The translations under genes and the position numbers were made by a program. A stretch of 64,000 nt of DNA from Bacteroidetes bacterium RIFCSPLOWO2_12_FULL_35_15. Its GTDB lineage: Bacteria > Bacteroidota > Bacteroidia > 2-12-FULL-35-15. Location: the NCBI GenBank assembly GCA_001769385.1, contig MEPB01000056.1, forward strand, positions 40,089 through 104,088. Direction: 5' to 3'. The notes below the pieces were generated by a model. It ran no database searches, was not told where the DNA came from, and saw only the letters and a list, made by a program, of their open reading frames with translations. This document shows, one piece after another, positions 17,350 to 25,697 of the stretch (position 1 is the stretch's first letter; each line of letters begins with the position of its first letter).

Positions 17350-18687
17350 TTAAAAACCAAAAGGATAGGTTTCGGGTATTTGCTTTCCATCCGGGGTAAT
17401 GTGAAGAGGATGCAAGGCTTTTGTTTCATCAATAAAAAGAAATGCATCGTAACGCATTGGTAAAATACTTGGTACATAATTGCCGTATTTTTCTCTTTCC
17501 GGGTGATAAACAACACCAATAGCCCTATGACCAATATGAGTCCCTAATTGTTCTATATTTTTTAATTTATCAAGCAGCAATAGTTTATCTTTTCCACCAC
17601 CGGCCATATGCATAATATGTTCCCAGCTTCCTTCCGATGCAGGAGGAACTTTCATTTTTAACATCGCTTCCCCCCACTCTGTGCTAGCCAAAACCGTACC
17701 TTTATAAGATCCAAAGCCAACTAAAACAACTCCATCGTCAGCATGCTCCTCGGTTGTTAATTGTCCAACGTTCACCATTCCTTCATTTACCATATCTGTC
17801 GCGCGGGCATCACCAATATTAGTATTGTGTTCCCAAACAATTACTTTTGAATTTTTTCCATGAAAATTCATTAGCCGGTCCAAAGTCTCGACCATGTGTT
17901 TGTCCCGGATATTCCATGATTTAGGCCCTCCACGCATCATTGATCGGTAATATTTCTCCGCATTAACAGCGACCAATGCATTTTGTTCTGTACTAAATGC
18001 ATTTTCAGGATCGGAATCGTAGTGTTTCATTTTAGAACGAATTTCGCTTAAAAGTGATACAACTTCTTTGGTACAAGGTTCCGGTACAATGCAGGATGCT
18101 CTTGCATACGATTGTCCTTCATCCTGTCCATATTGATCAAAACAATTCATCGCTTTCAAAGCAGTTGCCATAGCTTCAGGATCCTCCTTTTTCAAATATT
18201 TAACTATCGCATTCATTGATTCCCATAAGCTATACACATCAAGGCCATAAAACCCTATCTTTTGATTTAATGGCAATTTTTCATTATAATATTTTAGCCA
18301 TTCGGTAAACGCAATCATTTCCCAATTGGCCCACATCCAGGTTGGCCAACGATTAAAAGTATCAAGTATCTCTCTTGGATTTTTCCCTGAAACACAATAT
18401 CCTTTTATATACCGGTTTACTTTATAGCAATCCGGCCAATCACCCTCAACAGCAATAAATGAAAAACCTTTTTCTTCGATAAGTCTCTTGGTGATCTTCA
18501 TGCGCCAGGTATAATATTCATGGGTACCATGAGAAGCTTCTCCTAGTAATACATATCGCGCATCCCCAATATAATTCATCAATGGATTAAGATCATGTGC
18601 ATCTTCGAGTGGCGTAGTTAAATTACCCACAATTTTTGCCAGTTCTTTTTCTTCATAAATTATATTTTCTAAATAATTGCGCTGCAT
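17350..18687 (-). CDS. Erythromycin-esterase-like protein
   Basis: 445 residues, full-length member of the erythromycin esterase (EreA/SuccH-like) superfamily. Conserved pieces are 'YVLLGEASHGTHEYYTWRMKITKRLIEEKGFSFIAVEGDWPD' (about 45-88), 'WPTWMWANWEMIAFTEWL' and 'KVIVWEHNTNIGDARATDM' (~290-308), including the paired His and Glu residues of the active site. Many members are not macrolide-resistance enzymes; in mycobacteria one is fused to a phosphoribosyltransferase in the DosR regulon (Rv2030c). A phosphoribosyltransferase is encoded nearby at 19922. Real substrate unknown. Confidence 0.9.
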   Translation of the reverse strand: MQRNYLENIIYEEKELAKIVGNLTTPLEDAHDLNPLMNYIGDARYVLLGEASHGTHEYYTWRMKITKRLIEEKGFSFIAVEGDWPDCYKVNRYIKGYCVSGKNPREILDTFNRWPTWMWANWEMIAFTEWLKYYNEKLPLNQKIGFYGLDVYSLWESMNAIVKYLKKEDPEAMATALKAMNCFDQYGQDEGQSYARASCIVPEPCTKEVVSLLSEIRSKMKHYDSDPENAFSTEQNALVAVNAEKYYRSMMRGGPKSWNIRDKHMVETLDRLMNFHGKNSKVIVWEHNTNIGDARATDMVNEGMVNVGQLTTEEHADDGVVLVGFGSYKGTVLASTEWGEAMLKMKVPPASEGSWEHIMHMAGGGKDKLLLLDKLKNIEQLGTHIGHRAIGVVYHPEREKYGNYVPSILPMRYDAFLFIDETKALHPLHITPDGKQIPETYPFGF

Positions 18688-18713
18688 GAATTAAAAAGAT
18701 TTAGTTTTCATTG

Positions 18714-18810
18714 CAAAATAAATCAATCTGTTTGAAAATATTAATGACGACTATCAACCTTGCTTTTGATGATTATCATTAAATTTAAGAAGGAGGTTGA
18801 GATACATTTG
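18714..18810. promoter_or_regulatory. Divergent regulon promoters for the esterase-like and 18838-20566 operons
   Basis: Boxes ATGAC-GACT-ATCAA (18744-18757) and TTGAT-GATT-ATCAT (18766-18779) start 22 bp apart. The leftward -7 box is TTATTTTG (18714-18721, complement, one mismatch), 22 bp away. The rightward -7 box TACATTTG (18803-18810) is 23 bp away; predicted rightward start near 18815. Confidence 0.75.
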
Positions 18811-18837
18811 TTCTGTATTAATTGAAAATCAGAAATT

Positions 18838-19242
18838 TTGAGAACAGTTGTTATTTTAAGTGTTTTATTACTTTTTGCAATAATGAATTTATTGCTGTTG
18901 AATAAGCCTCAAGTACCCATCGGTCCACATGGTGGTAAAGTAAAAAAAGCAGAAAATTTTAATATTGAAAAAATTCAATCTCCTGAAAATCTATATGCTT
19001 TCCTGCTGGATACTAATTACAAACCTATTAGTAATAAAGGTGTTATCGGAGAGGTGCGGTTTTATTATCTGGATGAGACTACATCTGATATTCCATTACT
19101 ACCTTTTGAAACGGAAGGATTTGTAGTTAAAATGCAAGAAAACCAGTATCATTCCTGCAGAATTACATTTATTATTTCAGGGAAATCTATTTCAGCAAAA
19201 TTTGAAAATGAAAGTTTAATTGTAAGTAAAAAAATAAATTAA
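18838..19242 (+). CDS. Small membrane-anchored periplasmic protein with PHGG motif
   Basis: 134 residues if translation starts at the TTG at 18838; this start gives a complete N-terminal membrane helix ('TVVILSVLLLFAIMNLLLL') and lies 23 nt after the predicted transcription start, whereas the ATG at 18883 would cut the helix. The exported part begins 'KPQVPIGPHGGKVKKAENFNIEKI' and is beta-rich. The 'GPHGG' beginning resembles periplasmic segments found in metal-efflux adaptor proteins, but I cannot assign a family. First gene of an operon with the hydrolase (1-nt gap) and phosphoribosyltransferase. Confidence 0.65.
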   Translation: MRTVVILSVLLLFAIMNLLLLNKPQVPIGPHGGKVKKAENFNIEKIQSPENLYAFLLDTNYKPISNKGVIGEVRFYYLDETTSDIPLLPFETEGFVVKMQENQYHSCRITFIISGKSISAKFENESLIVSKKIN

Positions 19243-19243
19243 A

Positions 19244-19909
19244 ATGATAGTCAATCAATACAACAAATTGGTAAACATTTCCATAGAGGATGTTAATCTG
19301 GAAGGACAACTGACCATACCTGAACATGCCGAATCACTCGTGATTTTTTCGCATGGAAGTGGGAGTAGTCGTTTTAGTCCAAGAAATAATTTTGTAGCTA
19401 ACATATTACACGAAAATGGCATTGGCACATTTTTGCTGGATCTGCTAACAAAAGAAGAAGATGAAATATATTCTAACAGATTTAATATTGATCTACTTTC
19501 TGAAAGGCTGGTAATTGCAACCAAGTACCTTTCAACTATTAAGCAGGCATCTGTACTAGACTTTGGTTATTTCGGGGCAAGTACCGGAGCCGCTTCAGCA
19601 TTAAAAGCAGCAGCCGAATTACATACGCTCATTCACTCAGTAGTTTCAAGGGGAGGAAGACCCGATCTGGCAATGGATGTGCTTCCCTTGGTAAAATCCC
19701 CAACTTTACTGATCGTTGGAGAACTGGATACAACTGTATTAGAACTGAACAAAAAAGCTTTTGATAAACTTCAATGTACTAAAAAATTGAAGGTGATAAA
19801 AGGTGCAACTCATTTATTTGAAGAGCCGGGAACCTTGGAAATGGTAGCAAAAATAGCTACTGAGTGGTTTAATAAAACACTCGAACCGGTAAGAATGCAA
19901 ATCCACTAA
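19244..19909 (+). CDS. Alpha/beta hydrolase, dienelactone-hydrolase type
   Basis: 221 residues, cytoplasmic. The nucleophile elbow is 'GYFGASTGAASAL' (G-A-S-T-G), the acid is in 'LIVGELDTTV', and the histidine is in 'KGATHLFEEPGTL', so the triad is complete. The oxyanion region is 'IFSHGSGSSRFSPRN'. Proteins of this subfamily are frequently encoded next to, or fused with, a phosphoribosyltransferase domain, as here (12 nt downstream). Substrate unknown. Part of the 18838-20566 regulon operon. Confidence 0.9.
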   Translation: MIVNQYNKLVNISIEDVNLEGQLTIPEHAESLVIFSHGSGSSRFSPRNNFVANILHENGIGTFLLDLLTKEEDEIYSNRFNIDLLSERLVIATKYLSTIKQASVLDFGYFGASTGAASALKAAAELHTLIHSVVSRGGRPDLAMDVLPLVKSPTLLIVGELDTTVLELNKKAFDKLQCTKKLKVIKGATHLFEEPGTLEMVAKIATEWFNKTLEPVRMQIH

Positions 19910-19921
19910 ATTTGAGAAATT

Positions 19922-20566
19922 ATGTTCGAAAACAGACTAGATGCAGCAAGCAAACTTGCTGAAAAATTAAGCAGATATAAAAACACAGATGCAGTTGTAC
20001 TAGCTATTCCACGTGGCGGAGTAACAATAGGAAAAAAAATTGCAGATGAACTAAATATTCCGCTTGAAATAATTTTATCAAAAAAAATTGGACACCCAAG
20101 AAATCCTGAGTTTGCCATAGGCTCAGTTTCTGAGTTGGGAATGGTTGTTAATGATGACTTAATGAACATTTCAACGGACTATATACAAAATGAAGCTGCA
20201 CGCCTCCAGCTACAATTAAAAGAAAGGTATAAATTATTTATGGGGGATAGAAAACCAAGCGATCTGAAAAACAAAATTGTTATTCTGGTAGATGATGGTA
20301 TTGCAACAGGGAACACCATACTTGCCACTATCAATATGATTAAAAAAAAATTTCCAAAAAAATTGGTCGTTGCTGTTCCCGTTGCTCCACCGGATACTGC
20401 CCGTAAAATAAATAAAGAAGTGGATGAACTTATTTGCTTACTTACCCCGGGGGATTTTTATGCAGTAGGACAATTTTATGAAGACTTTTCTCAGGTGACC
20501 GATGAAGAAGTTATCAAAATGCTGGGAACGGACCTGAAATCTGAAAAAAGGAACCTGGCTTTCTAA
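19922..20566 (+). CDS. Phosphoribosyltransferase-domain protein
   Basis: 214 residues. The PRPP-binding loop is clear ('KIVILVDDGIATGNTILATI', about 117-137), preceded by 'AIPRGGVTIGKKIADEL' and 'IILSKKIGHPRNPEFAIGSV'. The closest known relatives are stand-alone or fused phosphoribosyltransferases of stress islands (mycobacterial Rv2030c/Rv0571c type), whose substrate is not known. Last gene of the operon; a 370-nt spacer and a bidirectional terminator follow. Confidence 0.9.
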   Translation: MFENRLDAASKLAEKLSRYKNTDAVVLAIPRGGVTIGKKIADELNIPLEIILSKKIGHPRNPEFAIGSVSELGMVVNDDLMNISTDYIQNEAARLQLQLKERYKLFMGDRKPSDLKNKIVILVDDGIATGNTILATINMIKKKFPKKLVVAVPVAPPDTARKINKEVDELICLLTPGDFYAVGQFYEDFSQVTDEEVIKMLGTDLKSEKRNLAF

Positions 20567-20937
20567 ATGCTCTCTGCATTCTGTGCAGCACTTTTGTTAA
20601 TACCGATTACAAATATATTTTGGTCCAACAATTTCCTGCGCACAGTCTTCGACAAACTCTGACGGACTTCACACATTGGACCATTTTATAAATATAGTTA
20701 ATACAAAGCCTTTGATCAGTTCGTTTTTCGCGATGTTATATCGATAATATTTGCAGGAAAAAACTATCTCAAGAAATGTTCTCGATACGTTTCTTTTGCT
20801 ACCGCTTCAGAAACACTCGAACTGACCATTGCGCAGCATTTTGAGCATAATGTGTTGAAACGGATATGAAAAAACGAATGCTGGGCAAAATATATTCAGA
20901 GCAATTTATATTAACAATTTCATTAAAAGACTTTAGC
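20567..20937. other. Intergenic spacer with a REP-like hairpin
   Basis: No credible gene. Positions ~20778-20827 resemble dispersed 'tctcgatacg ... cactcgaactgac' repeats and contain the arms GTTTCT/AGAAAC (about 20789 and 20809). The rest shows nothing I recognise; it may include decayed coding sequence. Confidence 0.45.
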
Positions 20938-20976
20938 AAAAAAGACTTGAAGCAAATTTTGCTTCAAGTCTTTTCT
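20938..20976. terminator. Bidirectional terminator between the phosphoribosyltransferase and the response-regulator gene
   Basis: Long near-perfect stem AAAGACTTGAAGCAA/TTGCTTCAAGTCTTT with A-run and T-run on opposite sides, between convergent genes ending at 20566 and 21009. Confidence 0.88.
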
Positions 20977-21008
20977 TTATTCTTTTGATACTATTTATTC
21001 CAACAAAA

Positions 21009-22073
21009 TTAATTTTTCAAATTTCTAAGTTTTTTGAAATTCAAAATTTTAATAATTCCGTTATCAATTTCAATCAATTTATCTTCCTTAAAATCTGTTA
21101 AGTTGCGACTAACCGATTCCGGTGAAATGCCTGCTAATGCGGATATATTTTCGCGTGCCACCGGAAAATATTCGTTCTCCCTGTCTTCTGGAAAGTATCT
21201 GCTATAAATGAATAGCAAAGCTTCTGCAACTCTTTTTCGAGCAGAATTATACGCTAATTTCAATAAATTTTCCTCGGCTTCAATAAGATTATTGGATATA
21301 AGTTTAATGAATTTTAAAGAGATCTCATTATTAGAGAAAAGCAATTGAAAGAAATCATTTTTTGGAATAGGCGACACCTCTGAATCTTCTATTGCTACGG
21401 CAGACTCTTTATGATTGGAATGATCAAGTAATGCGTGATAACCAAAAAAGTCTCCTTCTTTATAAATTTCTGTAATGAACTCTTTTCCTAATTCATTTGT
21501 TTTAAAAGTTTTTATTTTTCCTTTGACAATAAAATACAGGAAATTCGGAGTATCAATTTCCATATAAATATGTTCCTTTTTTTGAACTTTTTTAATGGTA
21601 CGATGTTCCGAAAAAATACCAATCTCCTTGTTCGTTTTTACCTCATTAATAAGACCTTCCAGATCTTCAAAATTTTTATTGAATTTTTCTTTCAGTAGTT
21701 GATTTTTCTTAATTCTTGCACTCACAACTCTTAACAGGTCATTCCCCGTAAAAGGTTTGGTCAGATAATCATCTGCCCCGAGATCCATTCCTCTTCGAAA
21801 GTCTTTTGCTTCAGATTTTGCAGTTATAAAAACAAACGGAACCCCTGCCATATCGGGAGTGTTTTCAATAGCACGTAAAACGCCATAACCATCTAATTCA
21901 GGCATCATAATATCACATAGGATCAAATCAAGTTTGTTTTTTCTTGCGATCTCTAAACCTTCTTTACCATCATTTGCAGTAAGAACATTATAATTTGCTA
22001 ATTCAAGTATTTCTGATGTATTCTCACGAACATCTCTGTTGTCTTCTATAATAAGTATTGTATTGTTCATCAA
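21009..22073 (-). CDS. Response regulator fused to a CRP/FNR-family DNA-binding module
   Basis: 354 residues. Residues 3-120 are a receiver domain: acidic pocket E10/D11, phospho-acceptor D54 ('LILCDIMMPELDGYG'), conserved T/A switch ('VFITAKSEAKD') and Lys in 'DDYLTKPF'. A linker helix (~125-160) leads to a cyclic-nucleotide-binding-type beta barrel (~165-265) and a C-terminal winged helix (~275-345). The recognition helix reads 'GISPESVSRNL', with E319, S322 and R323 at the positions by which E. coli FNR (E209, S212, R213) reads TTGAT. There is no cysteine cluster, so no Fe-S oxygen sensing; input should be phosphorylation by a kinase not present here. It is the best candidate to bind the tandem TTGAT boxes across this window. 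Confidence 0.93.
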   Translation of the reverse strand: MMNNTILIIEDNRDVRENTSEILELANYNVLTANDGKEGLEIARKNKLDLILCDIMMPELDGYGVLRAIENTPDMAGVPFVFITAKSEAKDFRRGMDLGADDYLTKPFTGNDLLRVVSARIKKNQLLKEKFNKNFEDLEGLINEVKTNKEIGIFSEHRTIKKVQKKEHIYMEIDTPNFLYFIVKGKIKTFKTNELGKEFITEIYKEGDFFGYHALLDHSNHKESAVAIEDSEVSPIPKNDFFQLLFSNNEISLKFIKLISNNLIEAEENLLKLAYNSARKRVAEALLFIYSRYFPEDRENEYFPVARENISALAGISPESVSRNLTDFKEDKLIEIDNGIIKILNFKKLRNLKN

Positions 22074-22124
22074 TTGGAAGTATAAATGTTTTAGATTAAT
22101 TTTTTAAATATTTCGGCCTTCTAA

Positions 22125-22155
22125 CAAATTTAAATCAATTCTACGTAAAATTGAT
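22125..22155 (-). promoter_or_regulatory. Promoter of the response-regulator gene with a 22-bp palindrome
   Basis: The minus-strand -7 box TAAATTTG (22125-22132) predicts a start near 22120. Immediately upstream is ATCAATT-C-TACGTA-A-AATTGAT (22134-22155), palindromic except for one pair. It would cover about -14 to -35, a position typical of repression. There is no tandem 22-bp box pair here, unlike the other regulon promoters. Confidence 0.55.
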
Positions 22156-22170
22156 AAAAAATGTTATTTA

Positions 22171-22992
22171 CTATTCGTGAATTGATAATAAAGGAACGTG
22201 TGTATGAAAAGCCATTTTCTTAATATTTGTCCGTTGAAACATGTGCGCAAACAAATTATGTTTTTTAGGTATCATTACTAACATGTCCACATTATGTTCG
22301 TCCACAAATTCGTTGATTCCCACAACCATATCTTCACTTTCAGGAAAGTAAAGGGAATGGTCAAAATTTTCAAATATATTTTCAATTTTAACACCAGAAA
22401 CAGCATGGGCGTATTCAGGCTCTTTTTTAGGATCAACAATATTAAATATCATTAATTTGGCATTAAATAACTGAAGGAATGTTTTCAATTTTTTTATTGC
22501 AGGCGAATTAGTCACTGATTCATAATCGCATGCAAAAGCAATATTCTCAATTTTTTTATATTTGGCATGCTGCGGAATTATTAATGTCGGGCAATCAATA
22601 TTTTTTATAACACCGGTTGCATTGCTTCCAATAATTTCTGTAATACGCCCCTCTCCGGTAATTCCCATTACTATCAGATCAATTTTTTTTTCTTTAACAA
22701 TATCCCGTATTTCGTCTATTACAAAACCCGGCTTAACTATTTTTTCAATTACAACTTGTTTACCATGTTTTACATGTAACTCCTTTTCGTAACTAGTAAG
22801 TCTTTTCATACTATTATTCTCTAACTCATCGAGTGAAGGAATTACAATAGGAATGTCACTGGCAACAAGAGGAATATGATAAACATTTAATAAGATTACA
22901 GTTGCTTTAGAAAGTTTTGCAATTTCAATGGCATAATCGGCTGCATTATTTGCAGTCTTCGAAAAATCGGTAGGAATTAATATCGTTTTCAT
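22171..22992 (-). CDS. Universal stress protein, two UspA domains
   Basis: 273 residues, tandem UspA folds at ~1-145 and 148-270. The first domain has an intact nucleotide loop ('LIVMGITGEGRITEIIGSNAT'), so ATP binding is likely. The second is divergent ('MLVMIPKKHNLFAHMFQRTNIK'). Cytoplasmic. It starts 22 nt after the hemerythrin-like gene and has no promoter boxes of its own, so the two form an operon under the promoter at 23558-23623. Confidence 0.92.
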   Translation of the reverse strand: MKTILIPTDFSKTANNAADYAIEIAKLSKATVILLNVYHIPLVASDIPIVIPSLDELENNSMKRLTSYEKELHVKHGKQVVIEKIVKPGFVIDEIRDIVKEKKIDLIVMGITGEGRITEIIGSNATGVIKNIDCPTLIIPQHAKYKKIENIAFACDYESVTNSPAIKKLKTFLQLFNAKLMIFNIVDPKKEPEYAHAVSGVKIENIFENFDHSLYFPESEDMVVGINEFVDEHNVDMLVMIPKKHNLFAHMFQRTNIKKMAFHTHVPLLSIHE

Positions 22993-23014
22993 AGTCAGTT
23001 TTTTATATTTTCTT

Positions 23015-23545
23015 TCAAAATTTTTCGTTAATGATCAGTTTGAGTAATAAGTGTTTTTTCTCCATAATAAAATATTTTTCACAATTCAGATCCAGCATTT
23101 TCAAATCCCAAAAGCACTGTTTCAATGATTGTGACACATTATCAGCAGGGTTATAATTATTTGTCAATTGCTTTATTTGTTTTAACAAAGAAGAAAGTTT
23201 ATTTATTTCATTCCATATTTTACGGTATATATTTTTTAATTCAGCTGCTTTAAAATCCAACTCTTTCTCTTCCTCCAGACTTAATTTTTGTAAAACCGGA
23301 AAAAGAATATATTTTTCCTCTGCAATATGTGCTTCTAACAATTCTTTGAACTCAACAAAATGTTTATTGATCAACTCTAAATTTTTTACAGCTTTTTTGT
23401 CAAAGCGCATTGCTGAATTAAGAATTGTTGATATTATAGGTAAATTATATTTAAAATAATCATGATGCTCAGTCATAATTTTATCAATTATCATTGGGGC
23501 CGAATCACTCTGAACATCATTTTTTATAATTGTTTCCATCATCAT
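23015..23545 (-). CDS. Hemerythrin-like protein
   Basis: 176 residues. A four-helix bundle with metal-ligand-type His/Glu residues: 'TEHHDYFKYNLP' (helix 1), 'HFVEFKELLEAHIAEEKYILFPVL' (H-x3-E at the end of helix 2, the strongest hemerythrin signature) and 'EKYFIMEKKHLLLKL' (helix 4). Some canonical ligands are hard to place, so di-iron binding is likely but not certain. Related proteins carry oxygen or NO, or repair Fe-S centres (RIC/YtfE type). ATGs at 23545, 23542 and 23539 are all possible starts; the first is used here. First gene of an operon with the universal stress gene downstream. Confidence 0.82.
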   Translation of the reverse strand: MMMETIIKNDVQSDSAPMIIDKIMTEHHDYFKYNLPIISTILNSAMRFDKKAVKNLELINKHFVEFKELLEAHIAEEKYILFPVLQKLSLEEEKELDFKAAELKNIYRKIWNEINKLSSLLKQIKQLTNNYNPADNVSQSLKQCFWDLKMLDLNCEKYFIMEKKHLLLKLIINEKF

Positions 23546-23557
23546 TTACTTTTTTTT

Positions 23558-23623
23558 CAAAAATACATCCAATTAAATATCCTCATTTTGATTAAAATCA
23601 ATTCTGATAGTGATCAAAATCAC
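23558..23623 (-). promoter_or_regulatory. Regulon promoter of the hemerythrin-USP operon
   Basis: Perfect box TTGAT-TAAA-ATCAA (23588-23601) and GTGAT-CAAA-ATCAC (23610-23623) start 22 bp apart. The minus-strand -7 box TATTTTTG (23558-23565) lies 22 bp from the nearer box; predicted start near 23553. A third overlapping box-like sequence (CTGAT-AGTG-ATCAA, 23604-23617) is out of phase. Confidence 0.83.
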
Positions 23624-23718
23624 TGGATTAAGAAATCATTGATTCCAACTATAAATCCAGCGTTTAAATACCGGATTTTTACAACAATAAAAGAGTCGCT
23701 AAATTTATCTTCATTTTT

Positions 23719-25686
23719 TTAATTACTGATCTTTGTAACCTTAAATTCTGTCCTTCTGTTTTTCTGATGCTCTTCATCAGTACATTCTACTCCATTTGAG
23801 CAACCATTAACATGTTTTGTTTCTCCATAACCTTTCCATTTCATACGATTTGCATCGATTCCTTTTGTTATCATATATTCTACTGCCGCTTTCGCTCGTT
23901 TATCGGAAAGGACAAGGTTATATTCATCCGAACCACGTGAATCGCAATGTGAACTTAACTCAATACTGATTTTAGGATTATCTTTTAATATGGTTACTAA
24001 TTTATCAAGCTCTAATCCGGCATCGGGCCTAATGAACCATTTATCAAAGTCGTAATAAATATTTTCCATCACTATTGGCTTTTCAATCACTAACTTATCA
24101 AGCACAAAATTGGCGGTAAAAGTTTCTGATTTCTTTTTCCCTTTTGTGGTGGTGTTTACCGGATTGGACAATGTAAAATAGCCTTCTTTCAATGACCTTG
24201 TTTTGTATTCACTATCAGTTGTCAGGTGAAGCGTATATTTCCCGTCTTTTCCTGAGGTCGTTCTATCAATCATATTTGTTTCGGCATTAACATGCTCAAT
24301 TATGGCATTTTCAATGGGAGTATTATCTGCTTTTAAAGTGACGGTACCGGTAAGAATAAATGTTGGATCATTTTTGATCACATCATACATTTTATCTTCC
24401 CCTGTACGATTAGAGCTAACAAAACCTGTTTTATTGTCTTCATTCAGGTTATAGCCAAAGTCATCTTTTGATGAATTTAATGGATAACCTAAATTTTCGG
24501 GAGCTAAACATTTGGTTGCACTGCATGTTGTTGCAAAAACATCAAGTCCTCCCAGATTATTATTTGCATCAGATGAAAAATAAATGGTGCCATCTGCAGC
24601 AATGCTTGGAAACATTTCGTTACCAATTGTATTAACAGCAGGACCAAGATTTTCTGGTTTTGACCAGGTCGAATTACTATAAATTTTCTCCGCCATAGTT
24701 TCACTAGCCGGACCACTTTGTACAAGAGGAGGAATATCTGTTCCACCCATTAATGTTGTCTTGTATATATCTGTTCCGCCTAACCCACCAGGCATATCTG
24801 ATATAAAATAGAGGCTTTTTTCATCAGCAGACAAGGTTGGGTGTCCGCAGGAATAGTCATCGCTATTAAAAGGTAATTCCTCTAAATTTGTCCATTTCCC
24901 ATTAACCAATTCAGCTCTGAAAACTTTTAAATTACTTTCATTTTTACTTGTTTTAGCTAATTTATGTTTCGTAAAATAATTGCTACGTGTAAAATATACA
25001 ACATCACCTGCTTTATTAAAAGTAGCTGCTCCTTCGTGATACTCTCCGTTTATTTCACCTTTTAACACTTGCGGGCTTTCCCAATTTCCATCGCTTCCTT
25101 TTTTCGAATAATATAGATCATAATAAGAACGACCTGTCCATCCGCTTTTTTTGGTAGCATTTTTTATTTCTTTGTCCGCTGTAAAAACAATACCATCCCC
25201 GTATTTTGTCCCACCAAAAGCAGTTGAAACATCAGGGATATGCACTTCCTTTAGGGTAAATAAAGTAGTATCTTCCTTCAACTTATTTACATTATTACAA
25301 GAAACAAGTAACATTTCAGCAGCAAAATCATCATTTTTGACTTTTAAATATTTAGTCAACCAGATTTTTGCCTCATCGTATCTCCCTTGATTCATCAATA
25401 CTTTTGCGTAGTTAAACATTTCAACATGTTCAGCTTCCGGAAAAGTAACAACTTCAGCGTATAAAATTTCCGCATTTTTATAATCATTACTCAATCGATA
25501 TGAATTAGCTAATTTTATTTTCACTTCATTCGATGATTTTTTTGTCAGGTACTTTTCATAATTAGTAATTGCACTTTTGTATGCAGCAGCATCATAAGCT
25601 CTGTTTCCGTTTAGTAAACATTGCTTAGCGCAAGAGGAGAATCCAATGATTCCAACTATTAGCAGAGATATTATCTTGGTTTTCAT
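23719..25686 (-). CDS. PorE-like OmpA-family lipoprotein (TPR, propeller, CRD, OmpA)
   Basis: 655 residues. Lipoprotein signal with Cys19 ('IIGFSSCAKQ'). TPR-like helices at ~25-130 ('AYKSAITNYEKYLTKKSSNEVKIKLANSYRLSNDYKNAEILYAEVV'); PD40/WD40-like propeller ~150-400 ('SLYFISDMPGGLGGTDIY', 'GTIYFSSDANNNLGGLDVF'); carboxypeptidase-regulatory-like domain ~440-530; peptidoglycan-binding OmpA domain ~545-655 ('IELSSHCDSRGSDEYNLVLSDKRAKAAVEYM'). This is the architecture of the T9SS protein PorE. It is the last gene of the SprB-PorP-PorE-like operon and would link the surface complex to peptidoglycan. Confidence 0.9.
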   Translation of the reverse strand: MKTKIISLLIVGIIGFSSCAKQCLLNGNRAYDAAAYKSAITNYEKYLTKKSSNEVKIKLANSYRLSNDYKNAEILYAEVVTFPEAEHVEMFNYAKVLMNQGRYDEAKIWLTKYLKVKNDDFAAEMLLVSCNNVNKLKEDTTLFTLKEVHIPDVSTAFGGTKYGDGIVFTADKEIKNATKKSGWTGRSYYDLYYSKKGSDGNWESPQVLKGEINGEYHEGAATFNKAGDVVYFTRSNYFTKHKLAKTSKNESNLKVFRAELVNGKWTNLEELPFNSDDYSCGHPTLSADEKSLYFISDMPGGLGGTDIYKTTLMGGTDIPPLVQSGPASETMAEKIYSNSTWSKPENLGPAVNTIGNEMFPSIAADGTIYFSSDANNNLGGLDVFATTCSATKCLAPENLGYPLNSSKDDFGYNLNEDNKTGFVSSNRTGEDKMYDVIKNDPTFILTGTVTLKADNTPIENAIIEHVNAETNMIDRTTSGKDGKYTLHLTTDSEYKTRSLKEGYFTLSNPVNTTTKGKKKSETFTANFVLDKLVIEKPIVMENIYYDFDKWFIRPDAGLELDKLVTILKDNPKISIELSSHCDSRGSDEYNLVLSDKRAKAAVEYMITKGIDANRMKWKGYGETKHVNGCSNGVECTDEEHQKNRRTEFKVTKISN

Positions 25687-25697
25687 AATCGTTATGT

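Noticed and set aside
17350..18687. Erythromycin-esterase-like gene as an antibiotic-resistance gene
   Set aside because: The superfamily is broad and the context is a stress regulon; there is no mobile resistance setting.
21009..22073. Oxygen-sensing FNR with an Fe-S cluster
   Set aside because: The protein has no N-terminal cysteine cluster; only an FNR-like recognition helix is present, with a receiver domain as input.
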